In this document: positions 11,805 through 21,510 of the stretch, one piece after another | Numbering within the stretch: position 1 is the first letter of the stretch | Layout of the letters: every line of letters starts with the position of its first letter | Source: Symsagittifera roscoffensis | Lineage: Eukaryota; Xenacoelomorpha; Acoela; Convolutidae | DNA length: 64,000 nt | Direction: 5' to 3' | Assembly (NCBI RefSeq): GCF_963678635.1 | Contig: NC_087070.1 | Location: forward strand, 22,309,419-22,373,418 | The notes under the pieces: model-generated | Told to the model about the DNA's origin: nothing | The model's input: the letters and a program-made list of their open reading frames with translations, nothing else | The model's database searches: none | Position numbers and translations under genes: made by a program

Positions 11805-11946
11805 TTTTGGCTCATCGACTCTTGAATCATTCGAAAAACAAAACTCACAACTCTGCCAACTGCTATAAAAGCCAAAAAAATTTTCAAATATTTTTCTTAC
11901 CCGGTCTTTTAAAATTCGTTAACGGACTTTGATTGATAGGCTGATG

Positions 11947-12321
11947 CAGTAGAGGATTTAGGGGGATGAGGCGGGGGCGGACGCTCTTTCACTCAGGGAT
12001 TCGACCCCCTGCCGACCCTTTGGTACTTCTTAAGAACTCCATTTTCGGCCGATCGACCCTAAAATTTTTCTCAAGGCGCCTCTGGCGCCAACATATATTA
12101 CTTTGAGGGGGAGCTCGCGCCAAAAAAAAACACATTTTTTGTCAAAATTTTCCACAAAGTGCCCAAAAACGGCGCAGAAAGTTTGGCCAGAACAGCGTCT
12201 TTTTAGTGCTTTAGGAGAGCTCAGAAAAACAACATGGTCGACCTAAAAAAAACAAAGGTCGTAAAAGTTTTCGAACATTTTTTGAAAATCCCCCATCGAG
12301 AAAGTTCTAGATCCGCCCCTG
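11947..12321. mobile_element. hAT-like MITE with 8-bp target duplication
   Basis: Ends are CAGTAGAGGATTTAGG on the left and, on the minus strand at the right, CAGGGGCGGATCTAG, typical of hAT-superfamily termini. The perfect direct repeat GGCTGATG flanks it (11939-11946 and 12322-12329), the 8-bp target duplication expected of hAT. It is 375 bp, non-coding, and so non-autonomous. Internal landmarks are GGCGCCTCTGGCGCC and CATGGTCGACCTAAAAAAA. Confidence 0.9.
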
Positions 12322-12505
12322 GGCTGATGCAAAAACAGTTTGATTGTTTTTTTAAAAATTTTTATCCTTTCCTTCAGAAAACTATCTCTTCTACCGTTAT
12401 TCCTTTTTTATACGTTCATGCAGAACAAAAGTGATTAAACTGTGATGATCACGAAAAAAAAACAGTTTTTGTGTGTCTGGAAAACTTTGGTTCAGTAACC
12501 TTCCA

Positions 12506-12729
12506 TTAGTAATAGTATGTATAATCGCAGCTGTCCCTGTAGTAAGAAGGGTATGAGTATGAGTATGCGTGGCTAGGAGGGGGCACCGGTTCAGCTGGTG
12601 GGGGATAGGGGTTGCCTTTATTCTTCTCGAACTCCTTCTGTCGTTGCTCTCTTCGCTTTTGCTTGTTCTCTTTCCTTTTTTGGATTTCTTTCTGTTCCCC
12701 TCTGAGGCAAAGAATCAGGGCTACAATAG
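12506..12729 (-). CDS. Predicted terminal exon of a small single-pass membrane protein
   Basis: A T-run ending in TTTAG at 12731-12730 makes a strong acceptor. The exon then begins with two bases of a split codon and reads 73 codons to TAA at 12508-12506. It encodes IVALILCLRGEQK (the end of a membrane helix), a highly basic coil (EIQKRKENKQKRREQRQKE), a proline stretch (NPYPPPAEPVPPP) and a Tyr/Ser tail (SYSYPSYYRDSCDYTYYY). Composition shifts and frame fit favour a real C-terminal exon with a phase-1 intron. The upstream exon was not found: a MITE (12808-13175) and the Gypsy element A (13918-20866) lie in that direction and may sit in the intron. Function unknown. Confidence 0.45.
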
Positions 12730-12807
12730 CTAAAAAAAAAAATCCATATACATGTATATATACCATCACACACCATATTGTGTGATGGTCTTTATATAGC
12801 CTAATAT

Positions 12808-13175
12808 CCGGGGCGGATTTAGGGGGGAGGGGGGCCTTCCCTCTGAGGGATTCGACCACCTGCCGACACAAAGGGTCCCTTTGTACTACTTTGAGATATC
12901 CATTTTTGGCGGATGGACCCTAAAAATTTTCTGATGGCGCCCTTCGGCGCCAATATATACTAACTTTAAAGGGGGAGCGCACGCCAAAAAAAAACGTAAA
13001 TTGTTTTTCAAACTTTCGGCCTATTTTAATTCTTCAAAATTTTCAAGGTGTTTTTAGTGCTCTGGCAGAGCTCGGAAAATCAATTTGGTCGACCTAAAAA
13101 AGACTTCAACAATTTTTTTTTGAAAATCTGCACCCCCCCCCCCCCCCCCCCGAGAAATTCCCAAATCCACCCCTG
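12808..13175. mobile_element. hAT-like MITE with 8-bp target duplication
   Basis: Second complete copy of the family at 11947. The left end is CCGGGGCGGATTTAGG and the right end on the minus strand CAGGGGTGGATTTGG. Flanking 8-bp repeats CCTAATAT (12800-12807 and 13176-13183) are perfect. Length is 368 bp, with a C-run of about 18 near the right end. It lies just upstream of the predicted exon at 12506-12729, so probably within its intron. Confidence 0.9.
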
Positions 13176-13183
13176 CCTAATAT

Positions 13184-13917
13184 ATAGCTTAATATGTCTG
13201 GCCTTCAAATTATTTGATTGCAATATTTTACTATGTTTGACAGTTTTTGATAAGTTTTAAGCCTGGGTAAGACAGCTGGATCAATAGATTCAAAGCTTTT
13301 TCGCTCCAAATTTTAAAACTCTGTTTTCATTTTCGAAACCAGGTAGCCTTCCGTATTCTTAAGGCGCTTCCATTGTCTTAGTTGACCGGAAACACTTTCA
13401 TTTTGAGCATATGAACTTGGATTGAGTTTCAAAAATTATTTTTCCTGAACAGTGGCAACAATATCTACAAATGCACTAATAAACAAGCAGTAGAGTTTCA
13501 TCGATATTGATATCTACAGTTGCACTAATACACCCATACATTAATTGCACTAATCAAAATCTACAAAAGTACTAACACATTCGCACTGGAGTTTCATCGA
13601 GGATAATCGATTATATTGGATTTTAATGAGAAAACTAAAGGACAATATAATAGGTTATAAGTGCCTCTTATAAAATAAACTCATTTTGAAAGGGTTATCA
13701 TCATTTTTTTCATAACAACATAATACATTATTAACCATTTTTCTTCCATTATAATCAAACTTTTTAACAACAAATCTATGATAGTCGTTTTTTTTCCCAC
13801 TAAAAACCATTATAACCAATTGTTTTCCGCAGAAAACTGTTAAATCAGCTTGTTGCATTTTTCCTGCAAATTTATGACAAATTAAAGATAAATTTTGATA
13901 TAAATTCTAAAGAACTT
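13184..13917. other. Unassigned sequence with ATAATCGATTATA words
   Basis: No gene was found on either strand. 13600-13850 carries weak GATAATCGATTATATTGG and TTATAACC words related to the dispersed repeat at 7800-8840. Confidence 0.4.
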
Positions 13918-14133
13918 TGATAAAATGTTACTTTGTTGTAGCTAATTCTAAATTAAAACTATTAAAAAGAATAAGAAATAATATGAATTAGTCGGTAAGT
14001 TAAAACATTAAAACAAATGAGAGATCATTCTCTCCGCCGGAGAGAATGGCTAGTGAAGGTCATAACTAAGTGACCGGTTAATTAAATAAGTATGTTTAGC
14101 AATAATTGCAAAACCTGATGTAAAATCACAACA
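13918..14133 (-). repeat. Element A 3' LTR
   Basis: 216 bp, ending in the same bases as the 5' LTR. It carries an 11-bp-arm hairpin (14026-14048) with a single-base centre and, on its 5' side in element orientation, AACCGGT (complement of 14073-14080). Confidence 0.97.
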
Positions 14134-14804
14134 TTCCCCTAAGCAGGAAAAAATTTAAATTGTAATAAGTAATGCACAATAACTAACTATGACTGACTCC
14201 TTTCTCCCCCTTTAAGGACTAGGAAAGAAAATTAGAGCGCCTTGAGATGAGGTACTAGCACTAAGTAAGCTCCACTAGTGTTAAATGAAAGAACAAAGAT
14301 TATCCAGATTCCGATGGATAAGGGTTATGTTAAGATGAGGTAAGGCATCACGTTTTGGCATAACGCTGAAATTTAAAACCACGTTTTATGAGTGAGGTCA
14401 TAGTTTATAATGCGTGAGTGAAGAGGATATGATTTAAAGAAATTATGGGATCAACAGATGATAATTTCTTTTGACGGGTGAAATTTATCCGAAGGATAAA
14501 GTTGTCAAATTTAGCAAACACTTTTTGGTAACTGGAAATTAGCACCGGTTTACAAGGTAAAATACCTAGATAGCACAAAATTTTGATGGAGGAGGTCTTG
14601 GTTTGTAAAACACAAACTGAAGTGTATGCGAATTAAGGAAATTAGGAGGACACTTGAAAATGTCTTCTACATGAAAATTTATCCGCAGGATTAAGTTCTC
14701 AAGTTTAGTGAGCAGATGTTAATATCTGAATGTTAGCACCGGTTTACTCAGTAATGTGTGTTATTTGGTAAGCCGGAATATCAGATTAAAGTATATCTAC
14801 GTGG
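14134..14804 (-). other. Element A 3' untranslated region and polypurine tract
   Basis: 671 bp between the gag-pol stop and the 3' LTR, without a long frame. It contains a diverged internal duplication at about 14484-14565 and 14671-14750 (shared TTTATCCG-AGGAT-AAGTT and TTAGCACCGGTTTAC). Next to the LTR the minus strand reads AGGGGAA (14134-14140), a short polypurine tract suited to plus-strand priming. Confidence 0.75.
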
Positions 14805-17800
14805 TTATAAAGTTTTATAATCTTTTAAAAAGTTTTCAAGTTCGGTGTTGAAAAGTTCACTATCAAGATCAGAGTGTTCGCCGAAATTTGCTATTTCCAT
14901 TCTCAGTGATTCGTCGGTTGATGAGTTTGACATTTGATCTGATGAAGATGATGAATCTGAATCTAGAACAATTAACTCCGCCGGATTCGTCCTGTTGATA
15001 GTCTCATGTGGTTCCTCAATCTCTAACACAATAGGCTCGGCCGCCGAACCAGAGGCTTCTTGGACACTCTCTACGGCATCAATGAAGTAACGTTTACCAT
15101 AAAATTTTGGTGGGCCGACGTTTCTACTAGAGCGGCGAATAGTAGTAGGAATTTTACCGGGTATTATGGCAGGACTGTTGGATATAGCGCACTCATCCGT
15201 TGAGTCGCTTATCTCATACACCGGAAAGTTTATGTTTGAGTCGGTTTCCGTCAGATTATGCTCCACTTGTGGGTCGTTTTGTCCAATGGTGTCATTTTCC
15301 CCTCCCTGATTCACGGTTCTCTGATCCGTCGGGTTAGATGTTCGGCTGGCTGGCACTATACTTATTGGGCACTCGTATGATTGATCCATGGGTTGTTCAC
15401 AGATTGGGAAACTGTCGTTTTCTAAAATCTCAGATTTTATTTCAGGATTGGTTATAGAAGAGTTAAAGTTATTTCCGAGTGATATGTGAGGTGTAAGTGA
15501 ATCCGAAATAAAGCGCTCTCTGGCTACGTCTCTACAAGGAAAACCGCCCGCTATCCATTCCCATTCGCTAGTATCCGAAATATCCGAAGGAATTAGCATA
15601 GATTCATCCGAAGCAAGGTAACCTGGAGGAGTTGGTGGCTTCTTTGAGCGTCGTGACTGTCTTCTTGTCGGGATGGATGATGGTCCAGAAATGCGTGTCC
15701 TAGTTAGGTTGTCCGATGATGTCTGGTCTAATTGTCTGTTCCTTCTTTTTGTTGGCTTCTTGGGTTTTGGTTTTCTTTTTGAGCATTCCAGTTTTTGACC
15801 TACTTCAACATTAGGGTTAGAAAAGTAAGGGAATGAAATGTTTCCTCTAAAAGGTCTGATTTTATTTGAGGTAGAGATAGGAATCGCAATGTCGGATTTT
15901 CGTATTATTTTTCCGTCGGATAACTTAACTGTCGAAGTCGAAGAATTTATAATTCTTTTGTTTAGTTCTTTATAAAAACAGTCTCGGTTGATATTACCAT
16001 TAGTTTTCCGAAGGATTTTACCTTTAAAAGGGCTTTCGATTGGTCTTCTGTTTTGAGTCGTTTTCGAGGATGAGGCATAGTCTGTATCGTAGCCTTTTTC
16101 AGTCGGATTTTGGTTCTTCTTCGCAATCAGATCGTCCTTGTATCCGTCCTCGATTCTATCATCCGCGTTCCAATCCTTAGCTCGATCCTTAGACAGTATT
16201 GATTTCCCTTTGTCTAAAATTCCAAAGGAAGGTTTACCCGAAGCTAATTGTTTCCAAATAGTATTTGGTTTTCTGTTATAGTGGATCTCGAAAGGTGAGC
16301 ATTTAATTTTAAATTGGAAAGTAGAACGTAGGTTCCAAATGATTTTTGAAACGGCATTTTGTAACGTGGTTTTATGATGTTCTTTGGAGATAGCCATTAG
16401 TTTGACTTTTACAGTGTGTACGAGTTTTTCGACTAATCCATTGGATCGGTGATCGCCTACTGTACAAAAGATTATTTTGATGTTGTTAGAATCGCAGAAT
16501 GATTTGAAGTCTTGACTTGTAAAGCAAGTAGCATGATCCACCCTTATAGAATAAGGTATACCGTGTAAGAATATGTAGTCTTGTAAAAATTCTATAACTG
16601 TTTTTGAAGAGGTGGATGATGTAATTTTTGCCGACGGAAATTTAGAAAATCTGTCAATACAAAGTAAAATGTATTTATTTGACCCCCAATAAGAATCCAA
16701 AGGACCCGCGAAGTCTAAATCAAGTTCTTCATTTGGTTCTGATAATGGAGGAAGTTCACTAATTTGTGAATTAGGGATAACAGATTTTATGTTCTTACCC
16801 GCCGATGTACACTCTGAGCAATTAATACCATGAAAGTAGATTTGTCTATTAATGTGCGGCCACCAAATGTATTGGGCCAAATATTTCATTCCGAATTGAC
16901 CTGGATGAGTTTCGTGGAGGGTCTTCATCATCGCGTTTCGTAGGGTAAATGGAATAACGAGTTTGCCGTCCATGTAAAGTAATCCATCGGATTCGTGAAG
17001 ATCTCGGGTGAAATGTTTGAAGTAAGGAGAATCTGCATTAATCTTCTCCACCTTATTTTGAAGTGCTTTAACAATAGGGCTTAACATTGGATCGTCTTCT
17101 GTCAAGAGAGCCACTAACTTGGCGTTAAATAAAATATTTAAATCCAAGGGTCGATCCGGCAACTTCAAGTTTTCACGGTATTTTTTAACGAGATTGATAT
17201 GATTTGGTAAAAGTTTGAATTCTAAATCTACGGAAATACCGGAAGTGGTGGGATTAATTACAATATTCTTATTATTCATATTAACAGTATCTACAATTTT
17301 TTTATCTACAGGTGAATTAATTAGGCTACAATTAAGAATTAAAAAATAAAGAAATGCGGAATTTGAAATGGAAATAATTAAAGTATTTGTGTTGGAATAA
17401 TCCGTTGGAATACAATTTGATGTACAAAATTCTGTTCTTCTGTGATTGAATGAGCAAATTGGAAAAGACGAGTTAATAAGTTTTAGTACTGCTGCTATTA
17501 AGTAATTACGTAATAAGACGTAATCGGAATTTTCCAAATTGTGACCAATGGCTGAACAGGTATTTCTTAGTTTCTCCGACGGATTTAATGATTTATTAAT
17601 CTTATTAATGTTTGCTACTACGAATTCTTCGTCGTAATGTGAAGTTGGAAGGGCTTTTCCGGATGGGATTCTAGAAATAAGATCAGTGAAGCCCATGTCT
17701 TTTCCTGCGATATGTTTGATTGAGAAATTAAAAGGTAATAATCTGTCTACCCATCTTGTTAATCTACTGTGGTAGGTTTTATTTCCGTGGTTTGGTGAAA

Positions 17801-20651
17801 GAGCGGATAATAGGGCCTTGTGATCAGTAATTATTTCGAAATCAGAGCCGTAAAGGTAATTTTTATAATGCTCAACAGCCCAAACAACCCCTAAAAGTTC
17901 GAGTTCGTTAGTAGAGTATTTAGACTCGTGAGGATTTAAAAAACGTGACGCAAATGAGATTGTTTTCCAATCGTTCCCATGGAGTTGTTCCAGCGAGGCT
18001 CCAAGTCCATTGTGTGATGCGTCTGTTTTCACTCTAGTTTTTCGTTTTACATCGAAATGTGTATTCTCTGTTAAATTAACGATTTCCTCTTTTATTCTTT
18101 CAAACGCTTTTGTATGATCATCGTTCCATTGGAATATTGATTTCTTATTTAGGAGCGGTCGGAGTGGGCTTCCTAAGGATGCAAGGTTTGGGACAAATTT
18201 AATGTATTGGTTTATAGAACCAAAAAATGATCGTAATTCTTTCAGATTCTTCGGTATAGGTAGGTCTTTGATAGCTTTCGATTTGTCGAATAACGGGGTA
18301 ATTCCTGATTTAGAGATTTTAAATCCCAACCATTCTATTTCTTTTTGAAAGAATTTACATTTTGACCATTTTACGGCAAAATTGTATTCGTCGAGGGTCG
18401 ATAGAATTTTTAATACAATATTCTTGTGGTCTAAGAATGTTCCTTTGGAAGAAATTAAAATGTCGTCCAAGTAACAATTTGTAAATGGGATTGAACCTAA
18501 CGTAGAGTCCATTACTCTTTGAAATTCGTTGGGCATATCCCCTAAGCCGTAAAAACCAGTTAAAAATTGGTAAGTACCAGTAATGTCACCGCCCACAATA
18601 CTGAAGTTACATTGGTTACTAGTAAATTTGTCTAATGCTAATTGACTGTATGCATTTTTTAAGTCTAGATTAGTAAACCACACTTCTCCAACGGAATCAT
18701 TAGTAATTTGTGCCGCGACGTTGTCTACAAGTTCGTGGATGTTTGGCATTTGATATTTGTTCTTGTAAATCTGTTTGTTTATGAACTTGGAATCTAATGC
18801 CAGTTTGATAGATTTGTCTTTTTTGCAAGTGATGACTATTGGGCTAATAAATCTGTCTTCGTCGCAATTTTCTAATTTTTTAATATGTCCCTCTGCTTTT
18901 AATCTATTGAGTTCTGTTTTTACCGCATCCAGTAAATGTAGGGGGACACGTCTTCCTTTTAGTTGGATTGGTTTTAATGGTTCGTGAAAATGGGTAATTT
19001 TCATTTGATTTTTAATTTTTCCAATCCGAAGGAATAAATTTTTAAATGACTTTGATATATTAAGGATTTCCCTATCTTGGTTTGTTTGGGAAATGGAATT
19101 TACTGACTTACACTGCTTGTTGGTCTGGAAGTGTGGAAAATGTTTCTGAGAGACCTCTATTCCCACTTTTGGAAGGTTGTCGTTTCCTAAGATATTCCTT
19201 TCATGTCCCTCGGTTAAGAAGAATTGACAGTCGTTATCTGACCAACCATTTGAGAATATCGGAATCTTCACCTTTCCAGTGATGTTTATGGCATTATCCG
19301 TGAATCCACAGTAAAGGTCTCTGGTTGTCTTATCCACCGGATAAATTTTCAAGTATGGATCACGTAATTTCAATTCGTGAAGTACGTTTTTCTTAAGAAA
19401 GCTCACTGGGCTAGCTGAATCCACTTGAATGTTTAAAATTACTTGGTTTTCTTTTCCGAGTCCGATGTTTAATAATTTCTTCAGTTCCTTTCCGTCGTTA
19501 TCAAAAATTGTAGTTATATTTAGTACAGAGTAATCGTCGTTTTCACTTTGTCCAGATTCCGACCATGCGTTTATGACACCGCAACATTCTCTATCCGTGT
19601 GGTCGGTATTTACATCCGGGAAATCCGACGGATTAAAATCTGTATTATCTACAATTTGGGTATTTACAATGTTTACATTTTTACGTCGAGATCTACAAAG
19701 TCTGGTGAAATGACCTTTGAATTTACAAGAAGTACAAGTTGTGTCCTTTGCTGGGCAAACTGCTAAGTGTCCTTTTGAGAATGAACCGCCACACTTCATA
19801 CAGCTGTTACTTCTTTCGATGTTGAGAGTTGGTTCTCTTTTGACGTTAAAATGGTTGTTTGGTTTATGTACAGATGATCCGTTGGATTTAAAATTATTAG
19901 TTAACTTCAAGTGATTTAAAATTCCTTTTTCATCGATAAGTGCTACGTTTAGTGCTTCGCGTGGAGGGAGGGTTTCTGTTAATAATTTCCTTTGTATGTC
20001 GTAGTTTTTCATATTATTTATGAAAATATCTCTTATCCACTCTTCTTCTCCTGCGGATATGTCGCACTTTTTAGCCATTTCAGCTAAGGCACCCCAAAAT
20101 TGTTCGAGGGATTCTCTGTCGCGTTGTTTTCTATTTAACAGTTTATGTCGTTCAAATGTGACGTTTGATTTTCTTACGAAAGCAATCGCTAAAAACTCCC
20201 AGAATTGTTTAAAAGAAATTTGTAAGACTTTCACCTTGGTAAATTTCTGTCCGAAGATCCTTTTTCCTTCATTTCCCAATGCCAGATATAAGACTGATCG
20301 TAATTTCTTGTCTGCTTCTTCTATTCGCATTCCGTTAAATTTCTTAGTTTCGGTTTTTATCGAAGCTGTTTCTTCTTCGTCATATCTTCTTTGTTCTTGG
20401 ATATTTCTCTCCAATCTCAAGCGTCTTTGGGCGTCTGTTTCACCGTCCGGTGGGTTTTCCAAATTTGGTGGTAATGGATGTTGTCTCTCCGACGGATTGA
20501 GTAGATTTTCTATATCTATGTTTTCTTTAGCTATAATTGCTAATTGAAACAGATCACTCCAATCTTCCCAAGGGATGGGTGGGTCTACCGTATGGTTTTG
20601 CCAAAAGGGAGGTATTCCTCTCACGTTAGATTCGTTAGATGACTGCGCCAT
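14805..20651 (-). CDS. Gag-Pol polyprotein of element A (1,948 residues, intact)
   Basis: One frame encodes all retrotransposon enzymes. Gag spans about 1-330, with a CX2CX7HX3C knuckle (284-299) and a canonical CX2CX4HX4C knuckle (306-319). The aspartic protease has DSA at 411-413 and ILGND at 487-491. The reverse transcriptase has a catalytic D663 and YLDD at 727-730. RNase H has D877, E916 and D943. Integrase has H1246/H1249 with C1278/C1281, then D1313, D1372 and E1408 in D-58-D-35-E spacing. After integrase, about 450 residues contain a basic cluster (1625-1670) and an acidic/Ser tail, with no chromodomain recognised. There is no frameshift between gag and pol and no separate env. The start ATG spans the LTR/primer-site junction. 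All key residues are present, so the element may be active. Confidence 0.96.
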   Translation of the reverse strand: MAQSSNESNVRGIPPFWQNHTVDPPIPWEDWSDLFQLAIIAKENIDIENLLNPSERQHPLPPNLENPPDGETDAQRRLRLERNIQEQRRYDEEETASIKTETKKFNGMRIEEADKKLRSVLYLALGNEGKRIFGQKFTKVKVLQISFKQFWEFLAIAFVRKSNVTFERHKLLNRKQRDRESLEQFWGALAEMAKKCDISAGEEEWIRDIFINNMKNYDIQRKLLTETLPPREALNVALIDEKGILNHLKLTNNFKSNGSSVHKPNNHFNVKREPTLNIERSNSCMKCGGSFSKGHLAVCPAKDTTCTSCKFKGHFTRLCRSRRKNVNIVNTQIVDNTDFNPSDFPDVNTDHTDRECCGVINAWSESGQSENDDYSVLNITTIFDNDGKELKKLLNIGLGKENQVILNIQVDSASPVSFLKKNVLHELKLRDPYLKIYPVDKTTRDLYCGFTDNAINITGKVKIPIFSNGWSDNDCQFFLTEGHERNILGNDNLPKVGIEVSQKHFPHFQTNKQCKSVNSISQTNQDREILNISKSFKNLFLRIGKIKNQMKITHFHEPLKPIQLKGRRVPLHLLDAVKTELNRLKAEGHIKKLENCDEDRFISPIVITCKKDKSIKLALDSKFINKQIYKNKYQMPNIHELVDNVAAQITNDSVGEVWFTNLDLKNAYSQLALDKFTSNQCNFSIVGGDITGTYQFLTGFYGLGDMPNEFQRVMDSTLGSIPFTNCYLDDILISSKGTFLDHKNIVLKILSTLDEYNFAVKWSKCKFFQKEIEWLGFKISKSGITPLFDKSKAIKDLPIPKNLKELRSFFGSINQYIKFVPNLASLGSPLRPLLNKKSIFQWNDDHTKAFERIKEEIVNLTENTHFDVKRKTRVKTDASHNGLGASLEQLHGNDWKTISFASRFLNPHESKYSTNELELLGVVWAVEHYKNYLYGSDFEIITDHKALLSALSPNHGNKTYHSRLTRWVDRLLPFNFSIKHIAGKDMGFTDLISRIPSGKALPTSHYDEEFVVANINKINKSLNPSEKLRNTCSAIGHNLENSDYVLLRNYLIAAVLKLINSSFPICSFNHRRTEFCTSNCIPTDYSNTNTLIISISNSAFLYFLILNCSLINSPVDKKIVDTVNMNNKNIVINPTTSGISVDLEFKLLPNHINLVKKYRENLKLPDRPLDLNILFNAKLVALLTEDDPMLSPIVKALQNKVEKINADSPYFKHFTRDLHESDGLLYMDGKLVIPFTLRNAMMKTLHETHPGQFGMKYLAQYIWWPHINRQIYFHGINCSECTSAGKNIKSVIPNSQISELPPLSEPNEELDLDFAGPLDSYWGSNKYILLCIDRFSKFPSAKITSSTSSKTVIEFLQDYIFLHGIPYSIRVDHATCFTSQDFKSFCDSNNIKIIFCTVGDHRSNGLVEKLVHTVKVKLMAISKEHHKTTLQNAVSKIIWNLRSTFQFKIKCSPFEIHYNRKPNTIWKQLASGKPSFGILDKGKSILSKDRAKDWNADDRIEDGYKDDLIAKKNQNPTEKGYDTDYASSSKTTQNRRPIESPFKGKILRKTNGNINRDCFYKELNKRIINSSTSTVKLSDGKIIRKSDIAIPISTSNKIRPFRGNISFPYFSNPNVEVGQKLECSKRKPKPKKPTKRRNRQLDQTSSDNLTRTRISGPSSIPTRRQSRRSKKPPTPPGYLASDESMLIPSDISDTSEWEWIAGGFPCRDVARERFISDSLTPHISLGNNFNSSITNPEIKSEILENDSFPICEQPMDQSYECPISIVPASRTSNPTDQRTVNQGGENDTIGQNDPQVEHNLTETDSNINFPVYEISDSTDECAISNSPAIIPGKIPTTIRRSSRNVGPPKFYGKRYFIDAVESVQEASGSAAEPIVLEIEEPHETINRTNPAELIVLDSDSSSSSDQMSNSSTDESLRMEIANFGEHSDLDSELFNTELENFLKDYKTL
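20641..20650 (-). other. Primer-binding site, tRNA-Ser type
   Basis: Directly inside the 5' LTR the minus strand reads TGGCGCAGTC. This is complementary to a tRNA 3' end GACTGCG plus CCA, the type found in animal tRNA-Ser and used by Drosophila 17.6/297-group elements (from general knowledge). The site also encodes the second and third Gag residues (Ala-Gln), because the start codon uses the last LTR base. Confidence 0.8.
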
Positions 20652-20866
20652 GATAAAATGTTACTTTGTTGTAGCTAATTCTAAATTAAAACTATTAAAA
20701 AGAATAAGAAATAATATGAATTAGTCGGTAAGTTAAAACATTAAAACAAATGAGAGATCATTCTCTCCGCCGGAGAGAATGGCTAGTGAAGGTCATAACT
20801 AAGTGACCGGTTAATTAAATAAGTATGTTTAGCAATAATTGCAAAACCTGATGTAAAATCACAACA
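20651..20866 (-). repeat. Element A 5' LTR
   Basis: 216 bp, identical to the 3' copy by eye. Its last base (20651) is also the A of the gag start codon. The same hairpin lies at 20759-20781, with arms CATTCTCTCCG and CGGAGAGAATG around one C. Confidence 0.97.
20759..20781. promoter_or_regulatory. LTR hairpin, 11-bp arms with one-base centre
   Basis: CATTCTCTCCG, one base, CGGAGAGAATG: a perfect odd-length inverted repeat. The same sequence is in the other LTR at 14026-14048. In RNA it would need to open a small loop. As DNA it is a good dyad for a protein dimer. Its role as a promoter or RNA packaging element is inference. Confidence 0.7.
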
Positions 20867-20929
20867 AACTTGAAAACAAAAAAACGAAAACAATTCGCAA
20901 AATCATGTTTTATGGCTGTTGTTATCATC

Positions 20930-21510
20930 TTGTTCACTATTTTTTCCCCAGTTTACAGCTAACCTCCAGTCCCCCCCCCCAGGTTTTTACACAATTTTAA
21001 CTCCCCTCACCACTAACGTGCAGCCAAATGGGGTGGGGTGTTGTAACTAGGGGCGACTGGGGGAAAGTAAAGTGGGTATGGGGTTTAGAAAAGGTGAAGG
21101 AGTGTGAGTCACAGCCGACCCCTGTTCAAGCGCGCTTCCATTCAACCATGAAAAACCCATCTTTCCATCATTGAACCCCCTATACTTGAACGTGAGGGGG
21201 GTAGGGGGCGAAAAGTGATAAAAAATGTGCGATGTTAAAAAATTAATTAGTTTTTACTCTGCCCAATTAAAATACATATCAAAATATAGAAATGTAGAAC
21301 ATGCACTAAACAGGATTAGAAAATTTTCACAAATTGCAAATTTTATCATAAACTTTTAGAAAATCCATTATAACGGGTTTTTATCAATTACAATAGACTA
21401 TATTGAATAAAAAAAAACACTGGGATTATAGTCCATTTTCAAAAAATAACAATCGATTATAAATGAAGTTTTTTGAAACTGACAATGATAATCCAATGTT
21501 GTCGATTGTT
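20930..21510. repeat. G/C-rich block plus ATAATCC palindromic words (second copy)
   Basis: C-runs near 20970, GGGGTGGGGTG and GGGGGAAAGTAAAGTGG near 21030-21080 and GGGGGGTAGGGGG near 21195. These are followed by CCATTATAACGG, AATCGATTATAAATG and related words at 21360-21500. Same two-part layout as 7800-8840. No gene was seen. Confidence 0.65.

Larger units (their letters stand above)
13918..20866 (-). mobile_element. Complete Ty3/Gypsy LTR retrotransposon, element A
   Basis: A 6,949-bp element on the minus strand. LTRs at 20651-20866 (5') and 13918-14133 (3') are both 216 bp and I see no difference between them. Both start TGTTGTG and end TATCA in element orientation. The direct repeat AACTT flanks the element (13913-13917 and 20867-20871), a clean 5-bp target duplication. 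It has a tRNA-type primer-binding site, a polypurine tract and one uninterrupted gag-pol frame. These features together indicate a very recent, structurally complete insertion. It lies between the terminal exon at 12506 and the TIR repeat at 21816. Confidence 0.97.

Noticed and set aside
14805-17300. Separate env gene downstream of element A integrase
   Set aside because: The region after integrase is one polar, Ser/acidic tail in the same frame, with no signal peptide, membrane anchor or envelope-like Cys pattern.
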